Of a stretch of 64,000 nt of DNA, positions 20,041 through 28,421 are shown piece after piece. The stretch lies in assembly GCA_944472155.2 (NCBI GenBank), contig OX235275.1, forward strand, positions 55,507,228 through 55,571,227, given 5' to 3'. Made by a program: the position numbers and the translations under genes. The notes below the pieces were generated by a model. The model was not told the origin of the DNA. It searched no databases and saw only the letters and a program-made list of their open reading frames with translations. This DNA comes from Trichobilharzia szidati. Its lineage: Eukaryota; Platyhelminthes; Trematoda; Strigeidida; Schistosomatidae. Each line of letters starts with the position of its first letter. The stretch's first letter is position 1.

Positions 20041-20633
20041 ATAGAGGTGCTGGGTGTCGACACGTGGTCGTTCTCGGCGTCCATGAAACGAAGAATAATC
20101 TTCTGTAACTTGGATGTGTTGGCTGGGAGCTGACGTCGTAGGTTTGTGCGCAGGTCACCAGGCATCATTCCCTCGACGAAGCGGGTGCATACCAATTGGT
20201 CTTTGCTGCTGCCAGGGCTATCGTGATTGTCAAGTCCAGTTGCCAGTAGCTGGAGAGCGTTAAGATATTCCAGGAAACTCTCTCCTGGTAGTTGTCGGCG
20301 GGAGAGCAGTTGTAATAGGGTATGTTGAGAGCCCAGCCTCAGGTCAAAACATTGATCTAGAATCTCCCAGTTCGTTTGCATGGAGTTGGTACTACAGAAC
20401 CCAGCAGCGTGTGCACGGGCGAATGCATCCTCTGATAGGTTGTTGAGGACGTGGATGAAATGGTGGGCTGCTGGGGCAACGTCCAGGAACGCCTGCATTC
20501 GTATCTTCCAGCGAGGATAATCTGATGATGGTTGCAGCAGTGGTGGGCGGGAAAGCGGTGGTACACTAGGCAATGATGAAGCACTATCCTGAGGAAACAA
20601 TTTGGGAGGCTGGTCCTCTGGTCGATTTGCCAT
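19821..20633 (-). CDS. gag: Gypsy gag, left arm
   Basis: Mirror of 21179-21991; identical 270-residue translation from ATG at 20633. Confidence 0.85.
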   Translation of the reverse strand: MANRPEDQPPKLFPQDSASSLPSVPPLSRPPLLQPSSDYPRWKIRMQAFLDVAPAAHHFIHVLNNLSEDAFARAHAAGFCSTNSMQTNWEILDQCFDLRLGSQHTLLQLLSRRQLPGESFLEYLNALQLLATGLDNHDSPGSSKDQLVCTRFVEGMMPGDLRTNLRRQLPANTSKLQKIILRFMDAENDHVSTPSTSMCPVSTKPNAPAVTPFAATVQEANDAQMGTLPVAATIVNASGRRPVSVATIASRTAVSPLFLICLHTLVPGNL

Positions 20634-20668
20634 GTTAAGTGTAGATAAAACACCTCCGACACCAATTT

Positions 20669-20896
20669 GTTACACGCAAGGCAACAGCCACAACCAACGA
20701 AAAGGAAGAAGACGAAGAGACGAGAGGGAGATGTTTATTTCAACCACGCCAGGCTTGAATTAACCGGGTACAAACCTAATTATCATCATTTATAACAAGT
20801 CTGGACAGACAATCTTCCTCCTGTTCCAGTGAGGCCACGTCAGCGTTTCTTTCTGAAAAAAGAAAAAAAAGAAACTCATTTAGTGGCATTATGGTT
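20669..20896 (-). repeat. Partial 5' LTR, left arm
   Basis: Mirror of 20916-21143, with about four substitutions near the palindrome centre. Confidence 0.6.
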
Positions 20897-20915
20897 TATT
20901 TCATTACATAAGAAC

Positions 20916-21143
20916 AACCATAATGCCACTAAATGAGTTTCTTTTTTTTCTTCTTTCAGAAAGAAACGCTGACGTGGCCTCACTGGAACAGGAGGAAGAT
21001 CGTTTGTCCAGACTTGTTATAAATGATGATAATTAGGTTTGTACCCGGTTAGTTCAAGCCTGGCGTGGTTGAAATAAACATCTCCCTCTCGTCTCTTCGT
21101 CTTCTTCCTTTTCGTTGGTTGTGGCTGTTGCCTTGCGTGTAAC
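20916..21143 (+). repeat. Partial 5' LTR of the Gypsy element, right arm
   Basis: The stretch before AATTGGTGTCGGAGG (a likely primer-binding-site region) ends in TGCGTGTAACA, as an LTR 3' edge would. The upstream part is cut by the palindrome centre, so the LTR start is missing. No 3' LTR was found on either arm. Confidence 0.55.
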
Positions 21144-21178
21144 AAATTGGTGTCGGAGGTGTTTTATCTACACTTAAC

Positions 21179-21991
21179 ATGGCAAATCGACCAGAGGACC
21201 AGCCTCCCAAATTGTTTCCTCAGGATAGTGCTTCATCATTGCCTAGTGTACCACCGCTTTCCCGCCCACCACTGCTGCAACCATCATCAGATTATCCTCG
21301 CTGGAAGATACGAATGCAGGCGTTCCTGGACGTTGCCCCAGCAGCCCACCATTTCATCCACGTCCTCAACAACCTATCAGAGGATGCATTCGCCCGTGCA
21401 CACGCTGCTGGGTTCTGTAGTACCAACTCCATGCAAACGAACTGGGAGATTCTAGATCAATGTTTTGACCTGAGGCTGGGCTCTCAACATACCCTATTAC
21501 AACTGCTCTCCCGCCGACAACTACCAGGAGAGAGTTTCCTGGAATATCTTAACGCTCTCCAGCTACTGGCAACTGGACTTGACAATCACGATAGCCCTGG
21601 CAGCAGCAAAGACCAATTGGTATGCACCCGCTTCGTCGAGGGAATGATGCCTGGTGACCTGCGCACAAACCTACGACGTCAGCTCCCAGCCAACACATCC
21701 AAGTTACAGAAGATTATTCTTCGTTTCATGGACGCCGAGAACGACCACGTGTCGACACCCAGCACCTCTATGTGCCCAGTATCAACAAAACCCAATGCAC
21801 CCGCCGTGACCCCGTTCGCCGCGACCGTTCAAGAAGCCAACGACGCTCAAATGGGGACGCTACCCGTCGCTGCTACTATTGTCAACGCTTCGGGAAGAAG
21901 GCCCGTAAGTGTGGCCACAATCGCCAGCCGGACCGCAGTAAGTCCCCTGTTTTTAATTTGTCTACATACTCTTGTACCCGGCAACCTTTGA
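21179..21991 (+). CDS. gag: Gypsy gag, right arm
   Basis: An ATG 36 bases after the LTR edge opens a 270-codon frame. It reads MANRPEDQPPKLFPQDS, a proline-rich start, then DYPRWKIRMQAFLDVAPAAH and a capsid-like region (NWEILDQCFDLRLG, GESFLEYLNALQLLATGLD, LVCTRFVEGMMPGDLRTNLR), typical of Ty3/Gypsy gag in flatworms. Gag forms the particle that packages element RNA. The frame closes at 21991, and the nucleocapsid knuckle and protease continue in an overlapping +1 frame, consistent with frameshifting or with a mutation. Whether the protein is made is unknown; the element lacks the RT core. Confidence 0.88.
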   Translation: MANRPEDQPPKLFPQDSASSLPSVPPLSRPPLLQPSSDYPRWKIRMQAFLDVAPAAHHFIHVLNNLSEDAFARAHAAGFCSTNSMQTNWEILDQCFDLRLGSQHTLLQLLSRRQLPGESFLEYLNALQLLATGLDNHDSPGSSKDQLVCTRFVEGMMPGDLRTNLRRQLPANTSKLQKIILRFMDAENDHVSTPSTSMCPVSTKPNAPAVTPFAATVQEANDAQMGTLPVAATIVNASGRRPVSVATIASRTAVSPLFLICLHTLVPGNL

Positions 21992-22302
21992 TGTTATGGG
22001 GACATATTAATGGAGTGCCCTCTAAAGTCCTCTTAGATACTGGCGCGTCGGTTTCTCTAGTAAAGGCTTCCTTCCTTCGACGCTTGCCCCAGTACTCACC
22101 CCCAGTAACCACTCACAACATCTTGACGACAGCTAACGGTGCTAAACTGGAGGCCCGATCTACAGCTGCGCCTTGGGGACCTAGATGTGCGCCATCAGTT
22201 TCTTATCTGCGCCCAGATTACATGACACCTCATCCTAGGGGTAGACTTCTTGATGTCACACCACACTCTTATAGATATCACCAATTCTCGAGTCACAATT
22301 GA
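21772..22302 (+). pseudogene. Gypsy nucleocapsid zinc knuckle and aspartic protease, right arm
   Basis: In the frame overlapping the end of gag: a basic RRDRSRSQRR stretch, then a knuckle-like CYYCQRFGKKARKC near 21871-21912, where the histidine of CCHC is replaced by lysine, then the protease motif VLLDTGASVSLV near 22030 (catalytic Asp). The frame closes inside or just after the protease. In an active element it would continue into reverse transcriptase. The lost zinc ligand suggests reduced RNA binding. Confidence 0.82.
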
Positions 22303-22618
22303 TTCTGTCACTATACCCGTATATAGCCCTCAGCAACCGCGGTCTGCTGCGTCAAAGTTATCAGTGTCCACCATCATAAATCAGGTTTCAGTTGATCCAT
22401 CTGCTCCTGCTCCCCTCCGAGGGCAAATGCTGAAACTGATTGATGAATACGCTGATGTGTTCGATGATGGGGGTAATCCGGGACGCACTGGTGTTGTTCA
22501 GCACCGTATCGATACAGGCAGTCACATTTTTGGGGCATCGAATTTCACCAGATGGTATTCAAACAGACCCAGAGAAAACGCGCCTCATCTCAGAATGGCC
22601 TACACCCCAGTCCTGTAA
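22250..22618 (+). pseudogene. Gypsy pre-RT region ending at an RT deletion, right arm
   Basis: Reads IDITNSRVTIDSVTIPVYSP, then LIDEYADVFDDGGNPGRTGV and VQHRIDTGSH, the usual lead-in to reverse transcriptase. At about 22525 it jumps directly to text that, in the next frame, reads VTFLGHRISPDGIQTDPEK, which normally follows the RT thumb. The fingers and palm with the YLDD-type active site are therefore absent, a deletion of roughly 500 bp compared with 45690-46300. The element cannot reverse transcribe itself. Confidence 0.82.
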
Positions 22619-22664
22619 AGACGTTCGTAGCTTCCTGGGGTTGGCTTCGTAGTACAGACGTTTC

Positions 22665-22952
22665 GTGCCTGGGTTTGCCACCCTAGCCTCGCCCTTGCAT
22701 CGCCTGACAGAAAAGGGCCGTAAATTCCTGTGGACCAATGAATGCCAACATGCGTTCGACGAGCTAAAGACGAACTTGACGTCAACCCCCATCCTTGCGT
22801 TCCCAGACACGTCTCCGTCATCTGGTTCGTTTATTCTGGACACGGACGGAAGCGCTAACGCTATAGGGGCTGTCCTTTCCCAAGTGGCAACCGATGGTCG
22901 AGAACGCGTTATTGCATATGCCAGTCGCAAGCTAGATAAACGGGAAACACGG
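22665..22952 (+). pseudogene. Gypsy RT connection and RNase H N-terminal half, right arm
   Basis: Reads PGFATLASPLHRLTEKGRKF, then WTNECQHAFDELKTNL and GSFILDTDGSANAIGAVLSQ (first RNase H aspartate) to ASRKLDKRETR, where a 452-bp insertion begins. A stop separates it from the LGLAS text just upstream. Confidence 0.85.
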
Positions 22953-23404
22953 ATGCCCGGCGCTCTTCACCGGGTTGACTGTCCATTGGATGACAGTCTA
23001 GGGGAGATGGCTAAACCCTGATTCCAAACCTCCAACGACTGGCGTATGAAGCTCACTGGAGCTCACCGGCAGACGTATGGACAAAGGGTTTGTTGGATGT
23101 CCTGGATGTCTGGCCCCATTCAAAAAGGCGTATGAACCGAACTCCGGTCACCTGCTGCCAATGGATAGTGGACTCCCTACTCCACTCCTACTGCCTTGTA
23201 GGTCACACTTGGTTGTGTAAAGGCTATAGCTGCACTCTCAAACAAAAGGCCAAGCGATTCTGGGGACATCACTCGTACCAAATTCCCATGAAACTTCATG
23301 AACTCTCTTACAAACGACTCCTGGGCAGCGATGTTTCGAGATATGTTCATGAAGCCGGCTCATCCTCCCGTAGGAGATAGCCGAAGTAAAGTAAAAGTAA
23401 GTAA
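22953..23404 (+). mobile_element. 452-bp insertion in Gypsy RNase H with 9-bp target duplication
   Basis: GAAACACGG stands at 22944-22952 and again at 23405-23413. Removing the insert and one copy restores KRETR, a stop codon, then STTRREMLALVYFL in frame, so the host frame is recovered. The insert ends in an AGTAAAGTAAAAGTAAGTAA tail, like a retroposed short element. It has no recognised coding content; a 96-codon frame inside is judged chance. Confidence 0.75.
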
Positions 23405-23413
23405 GAAACACGG

Positions 23414-23674
23414 TAATCGACAACCCGAAGGGAGATGCTTGCCCTTGTGTATTTCCTGAGACACTTTAGACACTATCTACTTGGGCGCCCCTTTCGAGTA
23501 CGCACTGACCATCGTGCACTACAATGGCTGCAAACATTTCATGAACCTGAAGGTCAGGTGGCTCGATGGCAAGAGCGGTTACAGGAGTTCGAGTTTACTT
23601 GTGAGTATCGTCCGGGGCCTCGGCATGCTAACGCTGATGCCCTCTCTCCCGATTGCCGACGTACGACTCAGTGA
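23414..23674 (+). pseudogene. Gypsy RNase H C-terminal half, right arm
   Basis: Reads REMLALVYFLRHFRHYLLGR, then RTDHRALQWLQTFHEPEGQV and YRPGPRHANADALS, with the later RNase H acidic residues (TDH, NAD). Confidence 0.85.
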
Positions 23675-24120
23675 ATGCTTTACTTAATACGGGTATCGAT
23701 GTCGATTGGGCCGCACTGCAGGCGGCTGATACAGATATTCAACCTGTTTACTCGCGACAGCTCCATGGGAACGATAAACCATCGAATAAGGAACTACGGA
23801 GTCTGTCAGATACAACACGATGCATCTGTGGCAAGTGGGGCGTGTTACGACTAATCGACGATGTTTTGTATATAGTGGAACCATCGTCGTCACCCCGTCT
23901 TCTTGTTCCCCCGTTGAAAGTTCCGGAGGTGATTCACCTTGTGCACCACCAGCTTGGTCACGCTGGCCAACAAAAAACCGAACACGCCGTCCGTCAACGT
24001 TTTTGGTGGCCACTTCTTCATCACGACGTTACTGAATTCTGCCGCAACTGTGCTACATGTGCACAAATCAAACAGCCCAAACTACCTTCCCGAGCACCGT
24101 TAGTACCTATGCTTACGGAA
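23653..24120 (+). pseudogene. Gypsy integrase N-terminus, right arm, cut by PLE sequence
   Basis: Spacer text is followed by the HHCC zinc domain: VIHLVHHQLGHAGQQKTEHA, then RFWWPLLHHDVTEFCRNCAT and CAQIKQPK. At about 24120 the sequence passes into a PLE terminal repeat (GATTAATTTCCCTGAAGAAG). The catalytic D,D-35-E core is missing. Confidence 0.85.
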
Positions 24121-24140
24121 GCTTCCAACAACCGATTAAT

Positions 24141-24185
24141 TTCCCTGAAGAAGTTCGGACCAGATTGCCGAACGAAACGTTGGAC
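24141..24185 (+). ncRNA. Hammerhead ribozyme motif at the palindrome edge, right
   Basis: Mirror of 17627-17671. The core is the same; one substitution at 24185 (C for A) removes the fourth pair of helix I, leaving three. Confidence 0.6.
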
Positions 24186-24237
24186 TTACTCATTTCAATA
24201 TCGCTGAGATATTACAAATATAAGTTTTTACAAATGT

Positions 24238-24480
24238 CTACTTCTCACTCGGCGCCCATATATTTTAGAACTATTCTGTCAAATCTTGAGGACAGTTCAT
24301 TTGAATCTTTTTAAAGTGTTTAACATAGGTAGACCAATACTTGTAAGTCCGAGGTCTAATTTTATCACAGCTGATAAAATTTTGTTTATTATTCTTGTTG
24401 AATGACTCATGATTGGACAAAGTTTTTAAAAACAAGAGATGTTCCTTTTATATCATAAAGCTTTGTTGTTTTAATTTCGA
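24238..24480 (+). repeat. PLE terminal sequence right of the palindrome
   Basis: Continues the terminal repeat and holds 24396-24451, the direct repeat of 17490-17544. Confidence 0.6.
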
Positions 24481-24485
24481 TTAAT

Positions 24486-24535
24486 TTCCCTGAAGAAGTT
24501 CAGACAGCCAGTTTGCTGAACGAAACGATGGAATT
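24486..24535 (+). ncRNA. Decayed hammerhead motif in a second PLE terminal repeat
   Basis: Same layout as 24141-24185: CUGAAGA, extra A, helix II GUUCAG with CUGAAC, GAAA. The cleavage triplet reads GAU rather than NUH, so it is probably inactive. Confidence 0.45.
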
Positions 24536-24600
24536 ACGAATTTCAATTTCGTTGAGATTTATACAGATAGATTTTTTAGATGTATTTCTACATCCGATGA

Positions 24601-25190
24601 ATTATTCTACAGATGACGGTAATTGTTTTTGTCAACTTTCTTTCTTCTTCATCAAGTGTGTCTTCAGTGCATATTCGTTGGATTCTACTGAAGAGGCACC
24701 AAAAACAATTTTTTTCATCCCATTCCCTATATCTTATTTAAGGGATTTATTACTTCTATGTATTAACAACATTAGGTTTACATTTGAAGGTGATTGTTTC
24801 CGTCAAGTTGATGGGTGTTGCTATGGGAAGTCCGTTAGGACCCCTCTTAGCAGATATTTATATGTCGTACATTGAGAATTTATCGGAGGATTTAATCGAA
24901 AATGTGCCTGTCACTTTATAGAAGGTATGTAGATGATATTGTAATCATCAGTGGTAAGTCTTGTTCTGCTACCTCAATTTTAAATCGAATGAATGAAATT
25001 CAGAATAGCATATCACTTACATCTGTAGAAGAGGAAGATAACTGTTTATCTTTCCTAGACATATTGCTTAGTCGACGGCTTGATGGGTCAATAAAAAAAC
25101 ACCTATTTATAGTAAATTTACCTGGACAGGACAGTATCTTAATTACCACAGTTTCTGTCCTGTTCAGTACAAAAGAGCCTTAGTCGGCGA
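24601..25190 (+). pseudogene. Penelope-like element, reverse transcriptase core
   Basis: In shifting frames the + strand reads SYLRDLLLLCINNIRFTFEG, CFRQVDG and VAMGSPLGPLLADIYMSYIE, then from 24902 YRRYVDDIVIISG with the catalytic YVDD, and EEEDNCLSFLDILLSRRLDG to SVLFSTKEP. This is the RT palm region of a PLE, the only copy in the window to keep the active site. At least two frameshifts break it. Near its end, 25191-25213 is an inverted copy of 24678-24700. Confidence 0.85.
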
Positions 25191-25420
25191 GGTGCCTCTT
25201 CAGTAGAATCCAACGAGTAATTGTTTTGCCAGATGACACTTGATATTTTAACTATGATCATAGTCACAAATATTTCAACTGCATTTCATACTACTACTAA
25301 TATTATTATCTTATGTATTTACACCCATGTTTAAATTTCCTCACGGGAGATAATTTCTTAAAAATCATATATATATATATATATATAACTCTTAAATTAG
25401 TGAGTATTGGTCTGAGCTGT
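25191..25420. other. No recognised gene; (AT)n run
   Basis: AT-rich, with an (AT)n tract at about 25369-25386. Confidence 0.4.
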
Positions 25421-25565
25421 GTAAGGTCAAGGGTAAGGCTTCCTGTGGCCGATTGCCTCCAACCATCTAATTAATACCAACAATTCAAAAGTGCACCATG
25501 ATGGCGAGCCACCTAGTGGCACGGTGTCGGGCCACATTGCAAACACCTGACTGACTGATAGAATT
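25421..25565. repeat. Composite dispersed repeat
   Basis: Contains GGCTTCCTGTGGCCGATTGC, CTCCAACCATCTAAT and a GTGCACCATGATGGCGAGCC word shared with 27560-27800. Confidence 0.5.
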
Positions 25566-25669
25566 CAGTCTATTTCAAACGAAGGGGACTAGATACACAC
25601 ACACACATTACACTAATTGCTAACTAAGTGTTACAATCAAAAGTATAACACCCAGCACATCTGCGCGTT

Positions 25670-26580
25670 GAATTATTATTATTGTTTCCTTTACTTCCTA
25701 GAGGAACATAGGGCTTCAGCCATGCGTCTCCATTCCGTTCGGTTCTCTGCTAGAGTTTTCACCTGGCTCCAAGTCTGCCCACACGTTTTCATCTCCTCTT
25801 CACATGATCTCCTCCAGGTCACCCTTGGACGACCAACTCGTCGCTTCCCTTTCGGGTTCCACTCGAGGGATTGTCTAGTGATGTCACTTGATGGTTTCCT
25901 CAGAGTGTCGCCATCCATCTCCATTTCTTCCTGCCTATTTCTTTCACAATCGGTTCCTGGTTGGTTCGCTCCCAGAGATCTTTGTTGCTGATCCTTTCCA
26001 GCCATCTGATCTTGAGTATTGAGCGAAGACATCTGTCAATGAAGGTCTGTAGCTTGTTTGAGGTGCTTTTCGTGACACGCCAAGTCTCTGATCCGTATAG
26101 TAGTACTGACTTCACATTGGAGTTGAAAATCCCGATCTTATTTTTGACGCTGAATGATGTTGACCTCCACACAGACTTGAGAGTAATGAAAGCTTGCCTT
26201 GCTTTCCCGATCCTTGCTTTGATATCCTCGTCAGTTCACTCAGCCTGTAGTTGAAACGATGCTTCTCAAGTAGGTAAAGGAGGTAGTTTCTTTCAGGTTC
26301 CTCCCATTTATGCTGACTGCTGTCTGTTGTTGTTGCTGTGGCTTTTGGTGTTGGCCAGGAATCTTCATCACCTCCGTTTTCTCTATGTTCACCTGGAGTC
26401 CTAATCTTTGATGCTTCTTCTGCCAACTTGTTACTTTTCACTTGCATATATTCCAGTTTGTGGGAAATCAGACATATATCATCGGCGAAGTCCAGATCCT
26501 CCAAGTTCTTTGTGTGAAGGATCTGGACTTCGCGTTGAATAGGAGACAATAAAAACAGATGTGATAGATAATTCGGCATT
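25670..26580 (-). pseudogene. RTE retrotransposon, RT palm end to C-terminus
   Basis: The minus strand reads LEDLDFADDICLISHKLEYM (FADD active-site box near 26490), then a run of QQQ-type sequence, VLLYGSETWRVTKSTSNKLQ, CLRSILKIRWLERISNKDLW, and a basic tail ending in EALCSSRK. This is the 3' half of an RTE element, broken by several frameshifts. The 5' part upstream of the active site is replaced by an inverted 16-bp repeat (26485-26500 with 26518-26533). Confidence 0.85.
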
Positions 26581-26648
26581 TATCATTTACAAAGGAGACA
26601 AAAGAAAGACATACTCTTGCTTTCTTGCTAGCTAGCTCGCTTACTTAC

Positions 26649-26803
26649 GTACTTGTATTCTCAATTGTATGACATATTGCTGCTATTGTTGCTTTTAATG
26701 GTAGATGTGACGCAATGAGAGAAAGCGAAATAGCATTTATTGCTGCGGCTACTGTTCTACAATCATTTGTTTCACCAGAAACAATATATAAACGTCCTAT
26801 AAA
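26649..26803 (-). CDS. EXOSC5: Exosome complex component RRP46, middle exon
   Basis: On the minus strand a CT-rich tract ending in TATTTTTTAG is followed by FIGRLYIVSGETNDCRTVAA and AINAISLSLIASHLPLKATI to AAICHTIENT, then a GTAAGT donor. This aligns without gaps to human EXOSC5 from SITVVLQVV through [20 protein letters not shown]. The exon begins in phase 0, which agrees with the first exon ending FPRCK at 30047. It ends with two leftover bases (AC) if GTAAGT is used. A direct join to 10839 by the weaker GTACGT donor is in frame but would lose about 15 conserved residues, so a further small exon in the next intron is likely. Too short for simple ORF detection. Confidence 0.82.
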
Positions 26804-26859
26804 CTAAAAAATACAAAGAGAGAGAGAGAGAAAAGACAAAATCATTTTACGGAGGGGCT

Positions 26860-28013
26860 GAACTACATACAGTAAAAGTGATTCTGGTATACGACCACCC
26901 TATGTGTTGTATTGCTGATAAACGTCTAAAACCACGATGACCTATAAATGAGTAAATAGTTTTCTTTCATAAGCCTTTAAGCTTCAGCTTTTGTGTGTGT
27001 GTGTGTGGGGGGGGATATTAGCCCAACCTTCCCTCTTTAGGAGTCCGTCGGCCGGGGATCGAACCCCAAACCACGAGTAGAGTGGGTGGTGTACATTCGA
27101 GTACTGAACCACCGACCCCACCAAGGGGGTATTGGACAGCTGTTTCGTCCCCCGAGACTTGAAGTCTTCAGTGGTACACTCCCATGATCCTACCGGAGAT
27201 CGAACGGAGGGTTTTCATGTTACACAAGGTGCTTGCCTGGTTGAGAACTCAACTACTGAGACTGACTTTGGATGGATCGATGGAGGCAATCAGACAGGAA
27301 GCCCTGTCTGAACTAGATTTCGGGCTTGTCACAGCATAGGGTATCTGTCCCCTCAGAGATTCGAACGCACGTCACTCAGTGAGTGCTGTAGTCAGACACA
27401 GCATCACTAGGCTATTCAGACTCGCGATTGACCTCCTCCTGTAGAACTGTGGTGGATAGTGTGATTGGACACTAAGTGGTAACTAATATCATGCGTCTAG
27501 TCCTTGATGTTGGTGCAGAGTGAATTCTCATAACAGTCAAGTTTTGCAATATGGCCGCCATGCCACTAGGTGGCTGGCTCACGATCACAATGCACTCTGA
27601 ATTGTTGTTACATGAGTGGAGGCCCAGGTTCGAATCTCAATATTGCAGTTATGCCTTACTAACTAACTAATGGAAAAAAGCACCAAAATCCAGGTCGAAG
27701 GTTTCCTATCGATTACACACCTTCAAATTATCTAAAAACAACAATTCAGAGTGAACCGCCTCACCATGATGGTGAACCACCCGGCCTGGTTGGTGACCAC
27801 ATATTGCAAGCTTGACTGATCTGAGAAGTCAGTCTGCACTAAAGACGAAGCAGACTAGACGCATGACACGTGCTACTTACTACTACTGTCTAATCAAAGC
27901 AACGACATTTATCCCCCCTTCCATTATGGCATTTATTCATGTGATATTAATATCCATCACCAGTATACTAAACAACTATTAAAGTATCTGAACAAAAGGA
28001 AATTAAATTATAT
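26860..28013. repeat. Cluster of tRNA-like SINE fragments
   Basis: Minus-strand box B-like words occur at about 27056 (GGGGTTCGATCCCCGGCC on that strand) and 27190; a decayed hammerhead (CUGAAGA near 27160, GAAACAGCUGUC near 27138) lies between on the minus strand. 27270-27470 and 27560-27860 match the composite repeats at 3526 and 25421. A (GT)n(G)n tract is at 26992-27014. No gene. Confidence 0.55.
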
Positions 28014-28016
28014 ATG

Positions 28017-28362
28017 GATTTTCATTATGAGCTGACATTAGTTAGAGAACCATTGGAAAACCATCTGGGAGTACTGGACAGCTGTTTCGTTCTAGTTTGG
28101 GACTCTTCAGCAGTACGCACCCACCGGGATTCGAACCAGGACCTTCTGGTTACAAGGCGAGCTCGTATACCATTAAGCCACTGGGACCCGATCCAATGGT
28201 CCATCAATTCTAACTTCTGCCAATTCACGACATAGCGCGACCTCTAGCCAATGTCTTCGGCGAGTATATTTCCTCACACCCGACCTGTTGCACCCTACTG
28301 GTCACGACTTCTCACTAGAACCCCAGACAACTACCTACCTGAATAGGGCAAGTCACTAGTGA
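28017..28362 (-). repeat. Sm-alpha-like SINE, left arm of a palindrome
   Basis: Near-perfect reverse complement of 28422-28768 (a few substitutions and one- to three-base indels), separated by about 59 bp. Contains the tRNA-like head and a hammerhead on the minus strand. Confidence 0.9.
28071..28116 (-). ncRNA. Hammerhead ribozyme motif, left SINE arm
   Basis: Mirror of 28669-28714. The 6-bp helix I, CUGAAGA, GAAA and GUC are intact; one helix II pair is lost (GUCC facing GAAC). Confidence 0.6.
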
Positions 28363-28421
28363 GCTTCTCATTGATATTCAAGTATTGGTTTGTAGGGATT
28401 TGATTGGTTATAGGATTTTCA

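Larger units (their letters stand above)
17575..20896 (-). repeat. Left arm of a 6.7-kb palindrome (Gypsy plus PLE end)
   Basis: Every reading frame on this arm has its mirror on the right arm, and paired coordinates always sum to 41812, so the arms have no net indels over 3,322 bp. The gag, protease, RNase H and most integrase translations are identical. Only a few substitutions were seen near the centre and at the outer ends. Confidence 0.95.
20916..24237 (+). repeat. Right arm of a 6.7-kb palindrome (Gypsy plus PLE end)
   Basis: Mirror of 17575-20896. The 19-nt spacer is 20897-20915. From the centre outward: partial 5' LTR, primer-site region, gag, protease, deleted reverse transcriptase, RNase H with insertion, start of integrase, PLE terminal fragment. 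Confidence 0.95.

Noticed and set aside
23090..23380. 96-codon frame inside the RNase H insertion as a possible gene
   Set aside because: No motif or compositional support; present in both arms only because they are copies.
24660..24703. Missing EXOSC5 exon (the YSLDSTEEAP text resembles the expected LVLDPTS segment)
   Set aside because: It is on the wrong strand with PLE reverse transcriptase continuing in frame; the inverted copy at 25191-25213 has no donor.
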